A DNA stretch of 36,472 nucleotides from Clostridiaceae bacterium (GTDB lineage Bacteria > Bacillota > Clostridia > Christensenellales > CAG-917), in contig JAITPR010000032.1 in the NCBI GenBank assembly GCA_031289315.1, positions 71,866 through 108,337 of the forward strand, given 5' to 3'. The position numbers and the translations under genes were made by a program. Below are positions 6,540 through 15,281 of this stretch, one piece after another; the stretch's first letter is position 1; each line of letters opens with the position of its first letter. Under the pieces are notes generated by a model. It had not been told where the DNA came from. It made no database searches and saw only the letters and a program-made list of their open reading frames with translations.

Positions 6540-8213
6540 ATGCCTGAAATAAAACAACCCTATACATACGACCCGCCCGCGTCGTTTCAACCGGCTAGTC
6601 AACCGCCGGTATTATCCTTACAGCGAGCGATGCGACCCGAAGACGTCGGCGTTTCATCAAAGGCGCTGCACGAATTGATGTTAGATTTTGAGAAAAGCAA
6701 TCAAGAAATCCACAGCTTCATGTTGGTTCGGCACGGGAAGGTCGCCTACGAAGCATATCGTTACCCCTACGGCGCAGACATACCGCACGCCGTGAATTCG
6801 TTCAGCAAGAGCGTTACCTCCACTGCGGCGGGCTTTGCCATAGAAGAGGGTCTGTTCGCTTTGGATTCCTTAATTTATGACTTCTTTCCGGAATATAAAC
6901 TTAAAAAGCAGGTTTTAAAATATAAAAACGTACTCACAATCCGCCATATTCTGACAATGACCACTGGGAAAAATATAGATGTCACGCGTGATAAGGAGAA
7001 AATCGACTGGGTGGATGACTTTTTAAACGCGCCTTTCGGATACGAGCCGGGGACTCATTTCCATTATACAAACGAGAACGCGTATATGGTTTGTGCGCTT
7101 ATAAAAAAGCTTACCGGACTTACAGTGCGCGAATACTTGAAGCCACGCTTATTTGACCCGTTGGGCATAGCTGTTCCCTACTGGGAAACCGATAAGAGCG
7201 GCGTAGAGGCGGGAGGCTGGGGCTTGTACTTAAAAACCGAAGACGGCGCAAAAATCATGCAATGCTATCTAGACGGCGGCAAATTTCAAGGCAACCAAAT
7301 CATTCCCGAACAGTGGACAAAGGAAGCCACCGTGCCGCAAGCGTCCAATCAATATAATTATAAACGCGATTCTAAGGTCGGCTACGGCTACCAGTTTTGG
7401 ATGTGCCACATTCCCAACACCTACGCGGGGCGCGGCATGTTCGGTCAACAGGGCGTAGCCATGAAAGACTACGACGCGGCGTTTTTTTACACCGCCTCAC
7501 ACCCCGACGAGCAGCTTCCCATGGACGTGCTTTTCCGCCACTTCCCGGAAGCCTTTGCCGACGACGCACAACCCGACGACGAAAGTTTTTTAAAGCTGAC
7601 GGAATTCACGGAAAAATTGACGCTTCCCGAACCGCCCGTGTCCAAACGCGCGTCGCTAGAAAAAAAGCTTGCCGACTACGCGGTAAAATTCCCGAAGCAA
7701 CGCTTCCTCAATTTAACGGGCATGCCCACAAGCTTATTACCCTTGCAAATCACATACGTATCTAAAGGCAAATGGGCGAATATTTCCGATTTTCGCTTAC
7801 GGTTTTCCGATGACGGCTTAACCGTACGTTGGGCGGAACGCGGCGTATATAACGAAATACCCGTCGGACTTGACGGTAACTACCGCTTTGGAAAAATAGC
7901 CCTCGACCCGTTCGATTTTACTGCGGTAAGCCACGGCTATTGGGAAAGCGAAAATCGCTTTGTTCTCAACACCGTATTCCTTGAGAGCGTCGCGTCGCGC
8001 ACCTTTACCTTTGTGTTCAAGCCGTTCGGACACGTAAAAATTTTGCAATCGTCCACACCATCCGCAAAGGGCATAACCGACAATATCGCGTTGCTTGCGG
8101 AGCAATTTATAAGCAACGGCTTCCTCTATTTCTTCGCGAAGATACTGTTGAAGCTAGCCCCCTACGTCTTACAGCCGAACCTTAAGGCAAAGCTTGTCAA
8201 GGCGCAGAAATAA
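6540..8213 (+). CDS. Serine hydrolase, class C beta-lactamase / penicillin-binding-protein-like family
   Basis: A 557-residue member of the beta-lactamase/D-Ala-D-Ala peptidase/esterase superfamily. The nucleophile motif is Ser-x-x-Lys in NSFSKSVTSTAAGFA near residue 93. The second motif is Tyr-x-Asn in HYTNENAYMVCAL near residue 180. The catalytic domain spans roughly residues 30-340, with GYGYQFWM and GRGMFGQQG in its C-terminal half. The remaining 200 residues form a beta-rich extension without recognised motifs. No signal peptide is visible, so it is probably cytoplasmic and acts as an esterase or amidase rather than a true beta-lactamase. AGAGGTGG precedes the ATG. An MFS transporter gene follows after 88 bases in the same direction and may import or export its substrate. 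Confidence 0.85.
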   Translation: MPEIKQPYTYDPPASFQPASQPPVLSLQRAMRPEDVGVSSKALHELMLDFEKSNQEIHSFMLVRHGKVAYEAYRYPYGADIPHAVNSFSKSVTSTAAGFAIEEGLFALDSLIYDFFPEYKLKKQVLKYKNVLTIRHILTMTTGKNIDVTRDKEKIDWVDDFLNAPFGYEPGTHFHYTNENAYMVCALIKKLTGLTVREYLKPRLFDPLGIAVPYWETDKSGVEAGGWGLYLKTEDGAKIMQCYLDGGKFQGNQIIPEQWTKEATVPQASNQYNYKRDSKVGYGYQFWMCHIPNTYAGRGMFGQQGVAMKDYDAAFFYTASHPDEQLPMDVLFRHFPEAFADDAQPDDESFLKLTEFTEKLTLPEPPVSKRASLEKKLADYAVKFPKQRFLNLTGMPTSLLPLQITYVSKGKWANISDFRLRFSDDGLTVRWAERGVYNEIPVGLDGNYRFGKIALDPFDFTAVSHGYWESENRFVLNTVFLESVASRTFTFVFKPFGHVKILQSSTPSAKGITDNIALLAEQFISNGFLYFFAKILLKLAPYVLQPNLKAKLVKAQK

Positions 8214-8301
8214 AGTTGGCGCTATGGGATTCTGATAACAATTATTAGCAAAAACAATGTTTATATGACTGAAATATGTCTATTAAACGGACTCTATTAA
8301 A

Positions 8302-9603
8302 ATGGATACACAAAAATTCAGACTTAAAAAGACTATAACAATATCACTCGCGTTCGCGTGGATTTCCATATTTAACAGCGTATACGATACGTTGATGCCC
8401 GTCGTACTCACATCGCCGCTTATAGAAGGCGGCTTAGGACTGAACTACACCGGCAACGGAATAGTGATGGCGTTGGACAACATATTGGGTTTACTGCTTT
8501 TGCCGCTGTTCGGTTGGTTGTCCGATCGCACTAAAAGCCGGATGGGCAAACGCACGCCTTATATACTAATCGGCTCCGTGCTTGCCGTCGTATTTTGGGT
8601 TTTGGCGGGCGTGTTTTTACGTGAGCAATTCAAATGGTTGTTTTTAGTTTTCGTGGGCGCTACGCTTGCGCTGAACTCCGCGTACCGTCCGGCGGCACTG
8701 TCACTGCTACCCGACCTAACGCCCCTCAAGCACCGCCGCAAGGCAAACGCAATAACGCAAATTATCAGCATAATCGCCACCATAATCGGTATAGTGATAG
8801 TGACGCTGTTTACCCGCTTCGGCTTTGACATCGTCTTCTACGCGGACATAGCGTTTATGGTGCCTCTGATAATAATCTTTATCGTCACCGTACGCGAAAA
8901 AAAGTGGACAACGGAAAGCCCGTGTGAAAAAATCTCTGCGGAGGAGGAAGCCCTTGCCGACTTCAGCGGCAACCGTAAAAATCTCAACCGCAACCGCATA
9001 TTTCTGCTCTCGTCGGTATTCTTTTTCTATATAGCCTTCAACGGTCTTGTGTCCTCACTTTCAAACTACGCCACGAGGATATTGGAGCTTGACAAGTCAA
9101 GCTTTACCATTCCGCAGCTACTCTGCTTGCTTGCGGCAAGCCTAGCCGCCGTCCCCGTAAGCAAGCTGTCGACAAAGTTTAAACGGAAACACTTGCTCAT
9201 AGCGGGTATGGTGATAATGTTGGGCGCGTTCGCAATAGCTGGCATGCAAAAGGGTCTGAACGCCGCCATGATAATAAGCTTTATCCTGGCGGGCGCAGGC
9301 TATTCCGTCGCTATCGTCAACCTCTACCCCTATATGATGGAACTGTCCGACCCGCTGAAACTAGGCAAGAACACGGGTATATTTAACAATGCCATGATGA
9401 TAGCCATGGTGCTAACCCCCATATTGAGCGGTGCCCTTGCCGACCGTTTCTCCCTTTCCATACTCTTCCCCTACTGCATAACCGCTCTAGTAATTGCCGC
9501 CGCACTCCTCTTCTTCATCAAAGACAAGCCGCGCCCAAAAGCCTTGCCTACCGACACCTCGATAAATCCGCTTTCCGAGGGAACTTCGCAGAACAAGATT
9601 TAA
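8302..9603 (+). CDS. MFS transporter, GPH/SLC45 (sugar-cation symporter-like) type
   Basis: A 433-residue integral membrane protein with about twelve hydrophobic segments. The loop 2-3 motif GWLSDRTKSRMGKRTPYILIG near residues 73-93 is typical of the MFS branch that includes plant and animal sucrose transporters and bacterial glycoside symporters. A second hydrophilic central loop (residues about 200-235) separates the two halves. The ribosome binding site is weak (ACGGACT). The gene probably shares the upstream serine-hydrolase transcript and ends at an intrinsic terminator four bases beyond the stop codon. The substrate is unknown; a sugar or a small product of the neighbouring hydrolase are both possible. 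Confidence 0.85.
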   Translation: MDTQKFRLKKTITISLAFAWISIFNSVYDTLMPVVLTSPLIEGGLGLNYTGNGIVMALDNILGLLLLPLFGWLSDRTKSRMGKRTPYILIGSVLAVVFWVLAGVFLREQFKWLFLVFVGATLALNSAYRPAALSLLPDLTPLKHRRKANAITQIISIIATIIGIVIVTLFTRFGFDIVFYADIAFMVPLIIIFIVTVREKKWTTESPCEKISAEEEALADFSGNRKNLNRNRIFLLSSVFFFYIAFNGLVSSLSNYATRILELDKSSFTIPQLLCLLAASLAAVPVSKLSTKFKRKHLLIAGMVIMLGAFAIAGMQKGLNAAMIISFILAGAGYSVAIVNLYPYMMELSDPLKLGKNTGIFNNAMMIAMVLTPILSGALADRFSLSILFPYCITALVIAAALLFFIKDKPRPKALPTDTSINPLSEGTSQNKI

Positions 9604-9606
9604 AAC

Positions 9607-9642
9607 AAAAGAAAAGCACCTCCGAAAAAGTGCTTTTCTTTT
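9607..9642 (+). terminator. Intrinsic terminator after the MFS gene
   Basis: A 13-base-pair stem (AAAAGAAAAGCAC with GTGCTTTTCTTTT) encloses a ten-base loop. The right arm ends in a T-rich tract on the plus strand, and the A-rich left arm could also serve minus-strand transcripts. Confidence 0.85.
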
Positions 9643-9722
9643 CGGTTAAAACCGATTATATTCTATATGCTTTCCGCCGTTGCTCACCTATATAAGCAAA
9701 ATTTTAGATACCGTGTATTTCC

Positions 9723-10193
9723 CTATATTTCCTCTTGAAAATTAGCTTTCACATAGTTTTCAAGTACCGTGTACGGATCGTCGTCACCGTCAAGCTCGTA
9801 GAAAGCGTCGTCAAGAGCGGATAATTTTTCCGCCTCTTTATCAGTGAAGTCAATGTCATCTGCAATCGTATACTTGCCCTTTGCAAGAATTTTGCGGATT
9901 ATATCATTTGCTTTCTTCGCTATTTTAAGCAGTTTCGGCATACCGACAGCTTTAATAGCGTCCTCAACTAAGACATACTGAAACCTTGATGAATTCGTAT
10001 AGTATTGCAAGAAACCGCCGTTATTGACCTCATCGCATATCAACTGTATCACCTCAACATTGCGAACCACCTCGTGAAGCCCGCGAAGCACCGCCACCTC
10101 GTCCTTCGCAGACATGCAAATATTGAGGGCATAGTCGTACAATTCGGAGCGAACATCAGCTAGATTTTTACTAACAATGTCATATATTTTCAC
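9723..10193 (-). CDS. DMP19/DUF4375-like protein
   Basis: A 156-residue cytoplasmic acidic protein. The central stretch CDEVNNGGFLQYYTNSSR, followed by VEDAIKAVGMPKL, is the hallmark of the DMP19/DUF4375 family, described as containing DNA-mimic proteins and proteins of unknown function. The start is GTG (10191-10193), with GGAGGTG nine bases upstream; no in-frame ATG fits. A TAGACA-N17-TATAAT promoter lies just upstream, so it is probably monocistronic. Convergent with the preceding transporter gene. What it binds here is unknown. Confidence 0.75.
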   Translation of the reverse strand: MKIYDIVSKNLADVRSELYDYALNICMSAKDEVAVLRGLHEVVRNVEVIQLICDEVNNGGFLQYYTNSSRFQYVLVEDAIKAVGMPKLLKIAKKANDIIRKILAKGKYTIADDIDFTDKEAEKLSALDDAFYELDGDDDPYTVLENYVKANFQEEI

Positions 10194-10225
10194 TTAGGAT
10201 TTCACCTCCGTTTTATGATAAATAT

Positions 10226-10254
10226 ATTATAGCAAAAATCACATGCATTGTCTA
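10226..10254 (-). promoter_or_regulatory. Sigma-A promoter of the DMP19-like gene
   Basis: Minus-strand TAGACA (10249-10254) and TATAAT (10226-10231) with a 17-base spacer, 33 bases upstream of the GTG start and just before its GGAGGTG. Confidence 0.7.
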
Positions 10255-10319
10255 TATCGATACTAAAAATACTTAGCTATATTTGGAGGCGCGGACAATC
10301 CGCGGCTAAACGAAGCCGT

Positions 10320-11687
10320 TTATTTATGGTTTTGAATGAACCGCTTCAAAAAGACTACGCTTTCGACGAGTGCGGATATATCGAGATTTTCGTCCAAGCC
10401 GTGCATGGTCGCCAATTGTTCGGACGAGAGACGTACCGGCGAAAATCTTAAGGAACACGGGCTTATTTCGGAGAAGTGCCGCCCGTCGGTGCCGCCCAAC
10501 ACGATATAAGGCGCAATGCCGATATCGGGAAAGGTTTCCCTTATGCAGTCCGTAAGATAACGATAGCCGTCGCTGTCCGTGTCTACAGTGCTCGTGGCAT
10601 CCTGCGCGGCTATGACTTCCATTTCTAAATCGTATTTTTTAATAAGCCTTTCAAACAGCTTGTTGCAGTCGGCAACGGTCTGATATGCGGAGTAGCGCAG
10701 GTTGGCGACCACATACGCCTCCGGCGGAATCATATTCGGCACGATTGCTCCGCCGGACATGGTAAACGTTATATTCGTACAAAGAAGTCCGCCGCCGAAC
10801 GGGTGCAATTTGGGCAGCATGCGCGATACGAGAGGCGCAAAAAGCCTAATGTGTTTAAACACGAATTTAAGCGGCGGCGAAACGCCGTCCGCCAACGCTT
10901 TCACCGTTTTCACCAATTCGGGAGAAAAATAAGGCTTAAAATAGGAGTGCGAATGCACGTCTACTATGAAGCGGGCAAGTCGCTCAAACGGCGTATTTTT
11001 AGGCGGTGCCGTCGTGTGTCCTCCGCGTGATTTTGCACTGAATTTTATGACGCCGAAGCCCTTTTCCACAATTCCGATTACGGCAAAGGGCTTCTTCACG
11101 GGAGCGAACAGCTTGTCTATGATGATGCCGCCCTCGTCCAAAACAATAAAGGGGTTGACGCCGCGTTCCTTTAAATAATCACGGATAGCCGGCGCGCCTC
11201 CTCCGGCGATTTCCTCGCTGTCCGATGAGGCAAAATAGACGTCGTATTCGGGGATAAAGCCTTCCGCAAGCAACTCTTCTATTGCCCGTAGCGACGAATA
11301 AATCACGTTTTTACAGTCCATTGCGCCGCGTCCCCAAATCTTGCCGTCGGCTACCGTGCCGCTGAACGGAGGATATTTCCACGCGCCCTCTTCGGCGGGT
11401 ACAACGTCCTGATGCGCCAACAACACAATCGGCTTATCCGCGCTCTTCCCCTTCCACCGAAATAACAACGCGTCGTCCTTTACGCGCACGATTTCCAAAT
11501 TGCTATGCACCAACGGAAAAACCTCTTCCAAGGTCTCCCGAAAGCGCGCAAAATACTCCGGACCCGCGTCCACGGGCAGGTTCAACAGTTTGGGCAAGTC
11601 TGCCGAAATAGTAGGGCGCTCAATCAGCTTCCCCAGTTCCTTCGCATACAGTTGTCCGCGTTCTTCAACGGAAATATTATCAGGCAT
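10320..11687 (-). CDS. M20-family metallopeptidase (carboxypeptidase S / PM20D1-like)
   Basis: A dinuclear zinc amidohydrolase, about 455 residues from the preferred start. Metal and catalytic residues are visible: His in PIVLLAHQDVVP, Asp in WGRGAMDCKN, the Glu-Glu pair in ASSDSEEIAGGG, Asp in FIVLDEGG, and the C-terminal His in GGTDGRHFSEIS. The dimerisation lid lies between residues about 210 and 330. These enzymes cleave C-terminal amino acids or N-acyl amino acids from small peptides. The frame extends to a GTG at 11702, but the ATG at 11685-11687, nine bases after GAGGGAACC, is the better start. The leader of about 155 bases contains a 16-base tandem repeat. No signal peptide is visible. 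Confidence 0.88.
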   Translation of the reverse strand: MPDNISVEERGQLYAKELGKLIERPTISADLPKLLNLPVDAGPEYFARFRETLEEVFPLVHSNLEIVRVKDDALLFRWKGKSADKPIVLLAHQDVVPAEEGAWKYPPFSGTVADGKIWGRGAMDCKNVIYSSLRAIEELLAEGFIPEYDVYFASSDSEEIAGGGAPAIRDYLKERGVNPFIVLDEGGIIIDKLFAPVKKPFAVIGIVEKGFGVIKFSAKSRGGHTTAPPKNTPFERLARFIVDVHSHSYFKPYFSPELVKTVKALADGVSPPLKFVFKHIRLFAPLVSRMLPKLHPFGGGLLCTNITFTMSGGAIVPNMIPPEAYVVANLRYSAYQTVADCNKLFERLIKKYDLEMEVIAAQDATSTVDTDSDGYRYLTDCIRETFPDIGIAPYIVLGGTDGRHFSEISPCSLRFSPVRLSSEQLATMHGLDENLDISALVESVVFLKRFIQNHK

Positions 11688-11763
11688 AGTCGGTTCCCTC
11701 ACTTATATGTTAATGATGTGTGCAAAACTCAAGTGTTCGGCAAAATACAGACATCGGCAGAAT

Positions 11764-11811
11764 ATACATCATTGACAGTATACATCACCGACAGGATACA
11801 TCGTCGACAGG
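11764..11811 (-). repeat. Three tandem 16-base repeats in the M20 peptidase leader
   Basis: Plus-strand units ATACATCATTGACAGT, ATACATCACCGACAGG and ATACATCGTCGACAGG are contiguous. A decayed further copy is visible just before, at about 11746-11763. They lie between the promoter and the ribosome binding site. Confidence 0.7.
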
Positions 11812-11848
11812 ATATGCCTTGCACCAGTCTTGCGTATAACATATATGT

Positions 11849-11877
11849 ATTATATGTTTTAACTTAATAGAAGTCAA
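11849..11877 (-). promoter_or_regulatory. Sigma-A promoter of the M20 peptidase gene
   Basis: Minus-strand TTGACT (11872-11877) and TATAAT (11849-11854), 17-base spacer. The stretch from the -10 box onward (CATATAATACATATAT) is the same as in the sulfur-operon promoter at 6366-6394. Confidence 0.75.
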
Positions 11878-11896
11878 TCGATTTGCGCCTATTAAA

Positions 11897-11935
11897 CCAA
11901 AAAATAGCACCCGTCTTAATTGACAGATGCTATTT
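11897..11935 (-). terminator. Intrinsic terminator of the first ECF sigma operon
   Basis: On the minus strand an AAATAGCA/TGCTATTT stem with an inner GTC/GAC pairing is followed by TTTTTT. It lies 80 bases beyond the anti-sigma-like gene. Confidence 0.8.
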
Positions 11936-12014
11936 ATTTTAAATGCGGCTGGCGGACACGAATGCTGAAAACGGACACTGCCAAGGTAATCAAAGAACGG
12001 TAGAACCTTTAATA

Positions 12015-13544
12015 TCAATAAAAAGTGAATGTAAAGGCGGATTTAACGCCCATTGCCCATTCTTCGTAAGCGGCACGGCTTTCCCATACCTCCAAATCGG
12101 TATTGACGGATGTGGCGCGTGCTTGAGCTATATCGCGTCCGCGTTGGCAAATGAATTTTTGTTCGGTTACGTACTCGATATCGGCACGGTATACCTCCGG
12201 AGTAGGCGTTAAAAGCTCTTCCAAACCGCCTAAATAACCGTTCATAACGCTTTCATAGCCGTTTCTTACGGTATCGGCAAGGTCGTCAAAGCTTTCCGCT
12301 TCAAGCGCTAGGTCGATATAATGGTGAAAATCAAATTCAATGGAATGCAGAGTGTTTTTTATCACCTCGCCGTCGGCGTCCTGACATCTATTGATAGCGG
12401 CAAACGCCAACTCCTTTAGGCGGTGAGCAAACGTTTCTACCGCGATGCGTTCCGCCTGTGAGGCATACGCGCCTTTAAGCGCAAGCGTGCTTAATACTCC
12501 GCTGTCGCCGTTTGCATTATTATCCTTGCTATCCAAGCTGATAAGAAATTGCCACGCGGATATATTGTCTTTGCCGACCTGTATCTTGCCTATATACGCC
12601 TCTTGTTCTTCTATAGCTTCCGCATACACTTCAATCATATGTCTGATGCGCATGAAAGCATCTTCGATATTTCCGCCGTAAAAGCTATCCGCGAAATCGG
12701 CGGTAAGGGCATGAACGGCGTCAAAAAGCTCACCTACCAACACGTCGCGCATTTTTTCCGAGTCACCGTTTTTAAGCGCGTCGAGGGCGGCTTCCGAAAG
12801 AAAAGAGAAGCGATCCATGGGTTTAACCGCCAACACCAGTTCGCGAATGGTTAAATCGGACGATTCCGTTTTACCGGCAAGCTTTTCCAGTCTATCGCGT
12901 TCAAGCTCGCCGCTAAGAACCACGGCGCGGACGCCGGTCTTAATAAAGTACTCTTCCACGGCAAGCGAAACCTCACCGCTCTGCTTATCCGCAAGCGTCT
13001 GACTTGAACCGGCGATACGCACTACGACCGCACAATTTTCAGCTCCGGAGTCTATATATCCCAATTTAACCGCATTTTCCGCATATTTTTCGGCAAGCTT
13101 GTATGCGTCGATACCTACAATCTGTTCGCCCGCAAGAAGCAACGGAACGCGGTCGTCTTCGGGTTCAGCCGCGATACCGGTAACTACGCCGCGTCTGTTC
13201 AAAATAAACGCCGCCGAAGCCGACGAGGACTCGCCCGATGCGGACGCGCCACCGTATTCTAAACCCAACGCAAGCACGGAGTAGTCATCACCCACAGGCG
13301 CATCGGGACGGTTAAGCACGATAGGTAAGCTTATGGCAAGCGCGATAACCACCGCCAAAATCGAAGCAAGGACAAGCCTAAAGCTACGCTTTACCGTTTT
13401 TTCGTGTTTTTTTATTTGCGAAGAAACGGCAACATTTTTTTCGCTGTCTACAATAATCGGTGACTTGCGGACGGCATCAAGCACATCTGGCAAAATCGCG
13501 TCGATCTCTTTATTTAATTGTGTTTTTATTTCAGTGAGTTTCAT
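12015..13544 (-). CDS. Membrane-anchored anti-sigma-like protein with RsgI-like middle domain
   Basis: About 509 residues. Residues 1-55 are hydrophilic and cytoplasmic, and a single transmembrane segment (SFRLVLASILAVVIALAISL) lies near residues 53-72. A long extracytoplasmic part follows. Its first portion, with ILNRRGVVTGIAAE and later AVKLGYIDSGAENCAVVV, follows the pattern of the RsgI middle domain, and the remainder is helical and unrecognised. It follows an ECF sigma gene, the usual place for a cognate anti-sigma factor. The frame extends to 13583, but the ATG at 13542-13544, nine bases after AAGGAGG, is preferred. No zinc-finger anti-sigma motif is seen. Regulation of the sigma factor is inferred from gene order. 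Confidence 0.65.
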   Translation of the reverse strand: MKLTEIKTQLNKEIDAILPDVLDAVRKSPIIVDSEKNVAVSSQIKKHEKTVKRSFRLVLASILAVVIALAISLPIVLNRPDAPVGDDYSVLALGLEYGGASASGESSSASAAFILNRRGVVTGIAAEPEDDRVPLLLAGEQIVGIDAYKLAEKYAENAVKLGYIDSGAENCAVVVRIAGSSQTLADKQSGEVSLAVEEYFIKTGVRAVVLSGELERDRLEKLAGKTESSDLTIRELVLAVKPMDRFSFLSEAALDALKNGDSEKMRDVLVGELFDAVHALTADFADSFYGGNIEDAFMRIRHMIEVYAEAIEEQEAYIGKIQVGKDNISAWQFLISLDSKDNNANGDSGVLSTLALKGAYASQAERIAVETFAHRLKELAFAAINRCQDADGEVIKNTLHSIEFDFHHYIDLALEAESFDDLADTVRNGYESVMNGYLGGLEELLTPTPEVYRADIEYVTEQKFICQRGRDIAQARATSVNTDLEVWESRAAYEEWAMGVKSAFTFTFY

Positions 13545-13705
13545 GCGTAGCCGTCCTCCTTTTTTTGTTTTCTCGGTTTCCACCGAAGTTATTTTAAGCC
13601 GCCTACCAAAGCCGCCGAAAGTTTTTATTTATCCGTGATACCTTACGCCGTTCCGTTATCGGATTGCTTGCTCAAGAAGCCTTCCCCGAACAAACACACG
13701 CGGCA

Positions 13706-14242
13706 TCATTCTTCTTCTTCGCGCTTTAAAACCTTTTGCAATTTCTGTATCGCGTTGCGGTATGCCCACAAGACCGTTCCCAACGGACGTCCCGTCATCT
13801 CGGCTATTTCGCGGTGTTTATAGCCGCTGACCAAGTGCAGGAGTACTATTTGCGACTCCGACTCACTGAGAGTGTTCATTATGGTCGTCAAAAGTTGCCC
13901 GGGCAGTTTATCGTCTATCGTGTAATGCCCAAGCTCGAACGAACCCGCGTCGAATTCGCTGTAAACCTCTCGCTTGCGCCGCTGAAGCTCATTTAACGTC
14001 AAGTTTTTGGCTATGGTAAAAAGCCATGCAAGCGCATTTGAACCGGGAGTATATCCGCCTACGGACGCGCGTAATTTGATATACGCGCTCTGCATCAGGT
14101 CTTCCGCGGTGTGATAGTTTTTGCAGATAGAAAAGATAAAGGAAAACAGCCCTCTTTTGGTCTCACTATATATGACCTCAAAAGCGTTTTCGTCGCCCTG
14201 TTGCAAAAGGCACATTTGCTTATCCAGTTCTTTTCTGTCCAT
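13706..14242 (-). CDS. ECF-type RNA polymerase sigma factor
   Basis: A 178-residue sigma-70-family protein with regions 2 and 4 only. Region 2 is visible as NAFEVIYSETKRGLFSFIFSIC followed by TAEDLMQSAYIKLRAS and AWLFTIAKNLTLNELQRRKR. Region 4 appears as LSESESQIVLLHLVSGYKHREIAEMTGRPLGTVLWAYRNAI, a clear helix-turn-helix, near residues 115-160. It directs RNA polymerase to a specific promoter set, and its activity is presumably held by the membrane protein encoded 160 bases downstream. It is transcribed from a sigma-A-like promoter at 14321-14349; no copy of its own ECF-type promoter was recognised. Confidence 0.9.
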   Translation of the reverse strand: MDRKELDKQMCLLQQGDENAFEVIYSETKRGLFSFIFSICKNYHTAEDLMQSAYIKLRASVGGYTPGSNALAWLFTIAKNLTLNELQRRKREVYSEFDAGSFELGHYTIDDKLPGQLLTTIMNTLSESESQIVLLHLVSGYKHREIAEMTGRPLGTVLWAYRNAIQKLQKVLKREEEE

Positions 14243-14320
14243 ACCGTTCCGGACCTACGCGACAAATAAGTACGCGCAAGTTTTTACGGAGGAGGGGTTC
14301 AAAGCCCGCCTACCGACCTT

Positions 14321-14349
14321 AGTATAACATCAATAACCGTTTTGTGCAA
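14321..14349 (-). promoter_or_regulatory. Promoter of the first ECF sigma operon
   Basis: Minus-strand TTGCAC (14344-14349), 17 bases, TATACT (14321-14326). The 240 bases between this and the hnd promoter hold no gene that I can support, only short GC-rich inverted repeats near 14425-14500. Confidence 0.55.
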
Positions 14350-14592
14350 CAGCGTTGAGCAATTTTCTAAAATACGCGACACGTCAAACCGCAAAACACA
14401 TAGCGCGGAAGCCTTAGAATCCCGCCGGCGGTCGGTATAAAACCGCCTTGCAAAAATTTCTTTAAGAAACGCTTGCAAATAGATAACCGCCGGTTGAGCC
14501 GTTTTATTGGGAATATTTAGTTGTTTTCACTACGCGGAAAATATTTCCTTAGATTTGGTGATTTTTTAGAGCGAGTGCGCGCGTAAAAGGAC

Positions 14593-14621
14593 TTGCATAA
14601 GAAAAGGGTTTTGTGTATAAT
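14593..14621 (+). promoter_or_regulatory. Promoter of the hnd hydrogenase operon
   Basis: TTGCAT (14593-14598), 17-base spacer, TATAAT (14616-14621), 30 bases before the hndA start, which has the ribosome binding site TAGGAGGTAG. Confidence 0.8.
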
Positions 14622-14650
14622 AAGAGCAGTTTACACGCTAGGAGGTAGTT

Positions 14651-15148
14651 ATGAGCAAAATTAAGCTCACCAAGGTCGCCTTTAAAGGGACGACCGCACA
14701 GGAAAAAGCGCTAAGGACAAAGCTGGCGGAATTGAAGTCGGTGGAGGGAGCGCTTATGCCGGCACTTCAAGCGGCTCAAAATATTTACGGATATTTGCCG
14801 ATTGAGGTTCAGCGCATCATTTCCGAAACGCTTGATATAAGCATGGAGGAAATATTCGGGGTAGCAACGTTCTATTCTCAATTTTCCCTAAATCCACAGG
14901 GGAAAATTCAGATTTCCGTTTGTTTGGGTACCGCTTGCTATGTTAAGGGAAGCGGAGATGTACTTGACAAGTTCAAGGAAAATTTGAAAATAGACGCGGG
15001 CGACGTTACGGGTGACGGAAAGTATTCCTTAGTAGCGACGCGTTGCATAGGTTGTTGCGGTTTGGCGCCGGTCGTCACCGTAAACGAAAAGGTTTACGGC
15101 AAGGTAACGGTCGACGATGTTGCGAACATCTTAGCCGAAACAAAATAG
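14651..15148 (+). CDS. hndA: HndA-type NuoE-like [2Fe-2S] subunit of electron-bifurcating hydrogenase
   Basis: A 165-residue thioredoxin-fold iron-sulfur protein. After a helical N-terminal part (ALMPALQAAQNIYGYLP) the [2Fe-2S] ligands are seen in SVCLGTACYVKGSG and VATRCIGCCGLAPVV, the Cys-x4-Cys and Cys-x3-Cys arrangement of NuoE/HndA. It passes electrons between the flavin subunit HndC and the rest of the complex in the cytoplasm. First gene of a four-gene operon with its own promoter. The 133-base gap to hndB holds no gene. Confidence 0.92.
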   Translation: MSKIKLTKVAFKGTTAQEKALRTKLAELKSVEGALMPALQAAQNIYGYLPIEVQRIISETLDISMEEIFGVATFYSQFSLNPQGKIQISVCLGTACYVKGSGDVLDKFKENLKIDAGDVTGDGKYSLVATRCIGCCGLAPVVTVNEKVYGKVTVDDVANILAETK

Positions 15149-15281
15149 GAGAAGAAAAGACACTGCGGTTTATACGGGAGGATTTTACGCATCCGTGCGC
15201 AAGCTTAAAACGGCGCAATCAATGTCCTTCCGCTTATAACAGTATACCGCAAACGTTCTTTTAAATAAAAGGTGAGGATTT

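Noticed and set aside
6540..8213. True secreted beta-lactamase giving antibiotic resistance
   Set aside because: There is no signal peptide, the protein is much longer than beta-lactamases, and it sits with a transporter; a general serine hydrolase is safer.
13545..13583. 13-residue N-terminal extension of the first anti-sigma-like protein
   Set aside because: The GGAGG at nine bases points to the ATG at 13542-13544.
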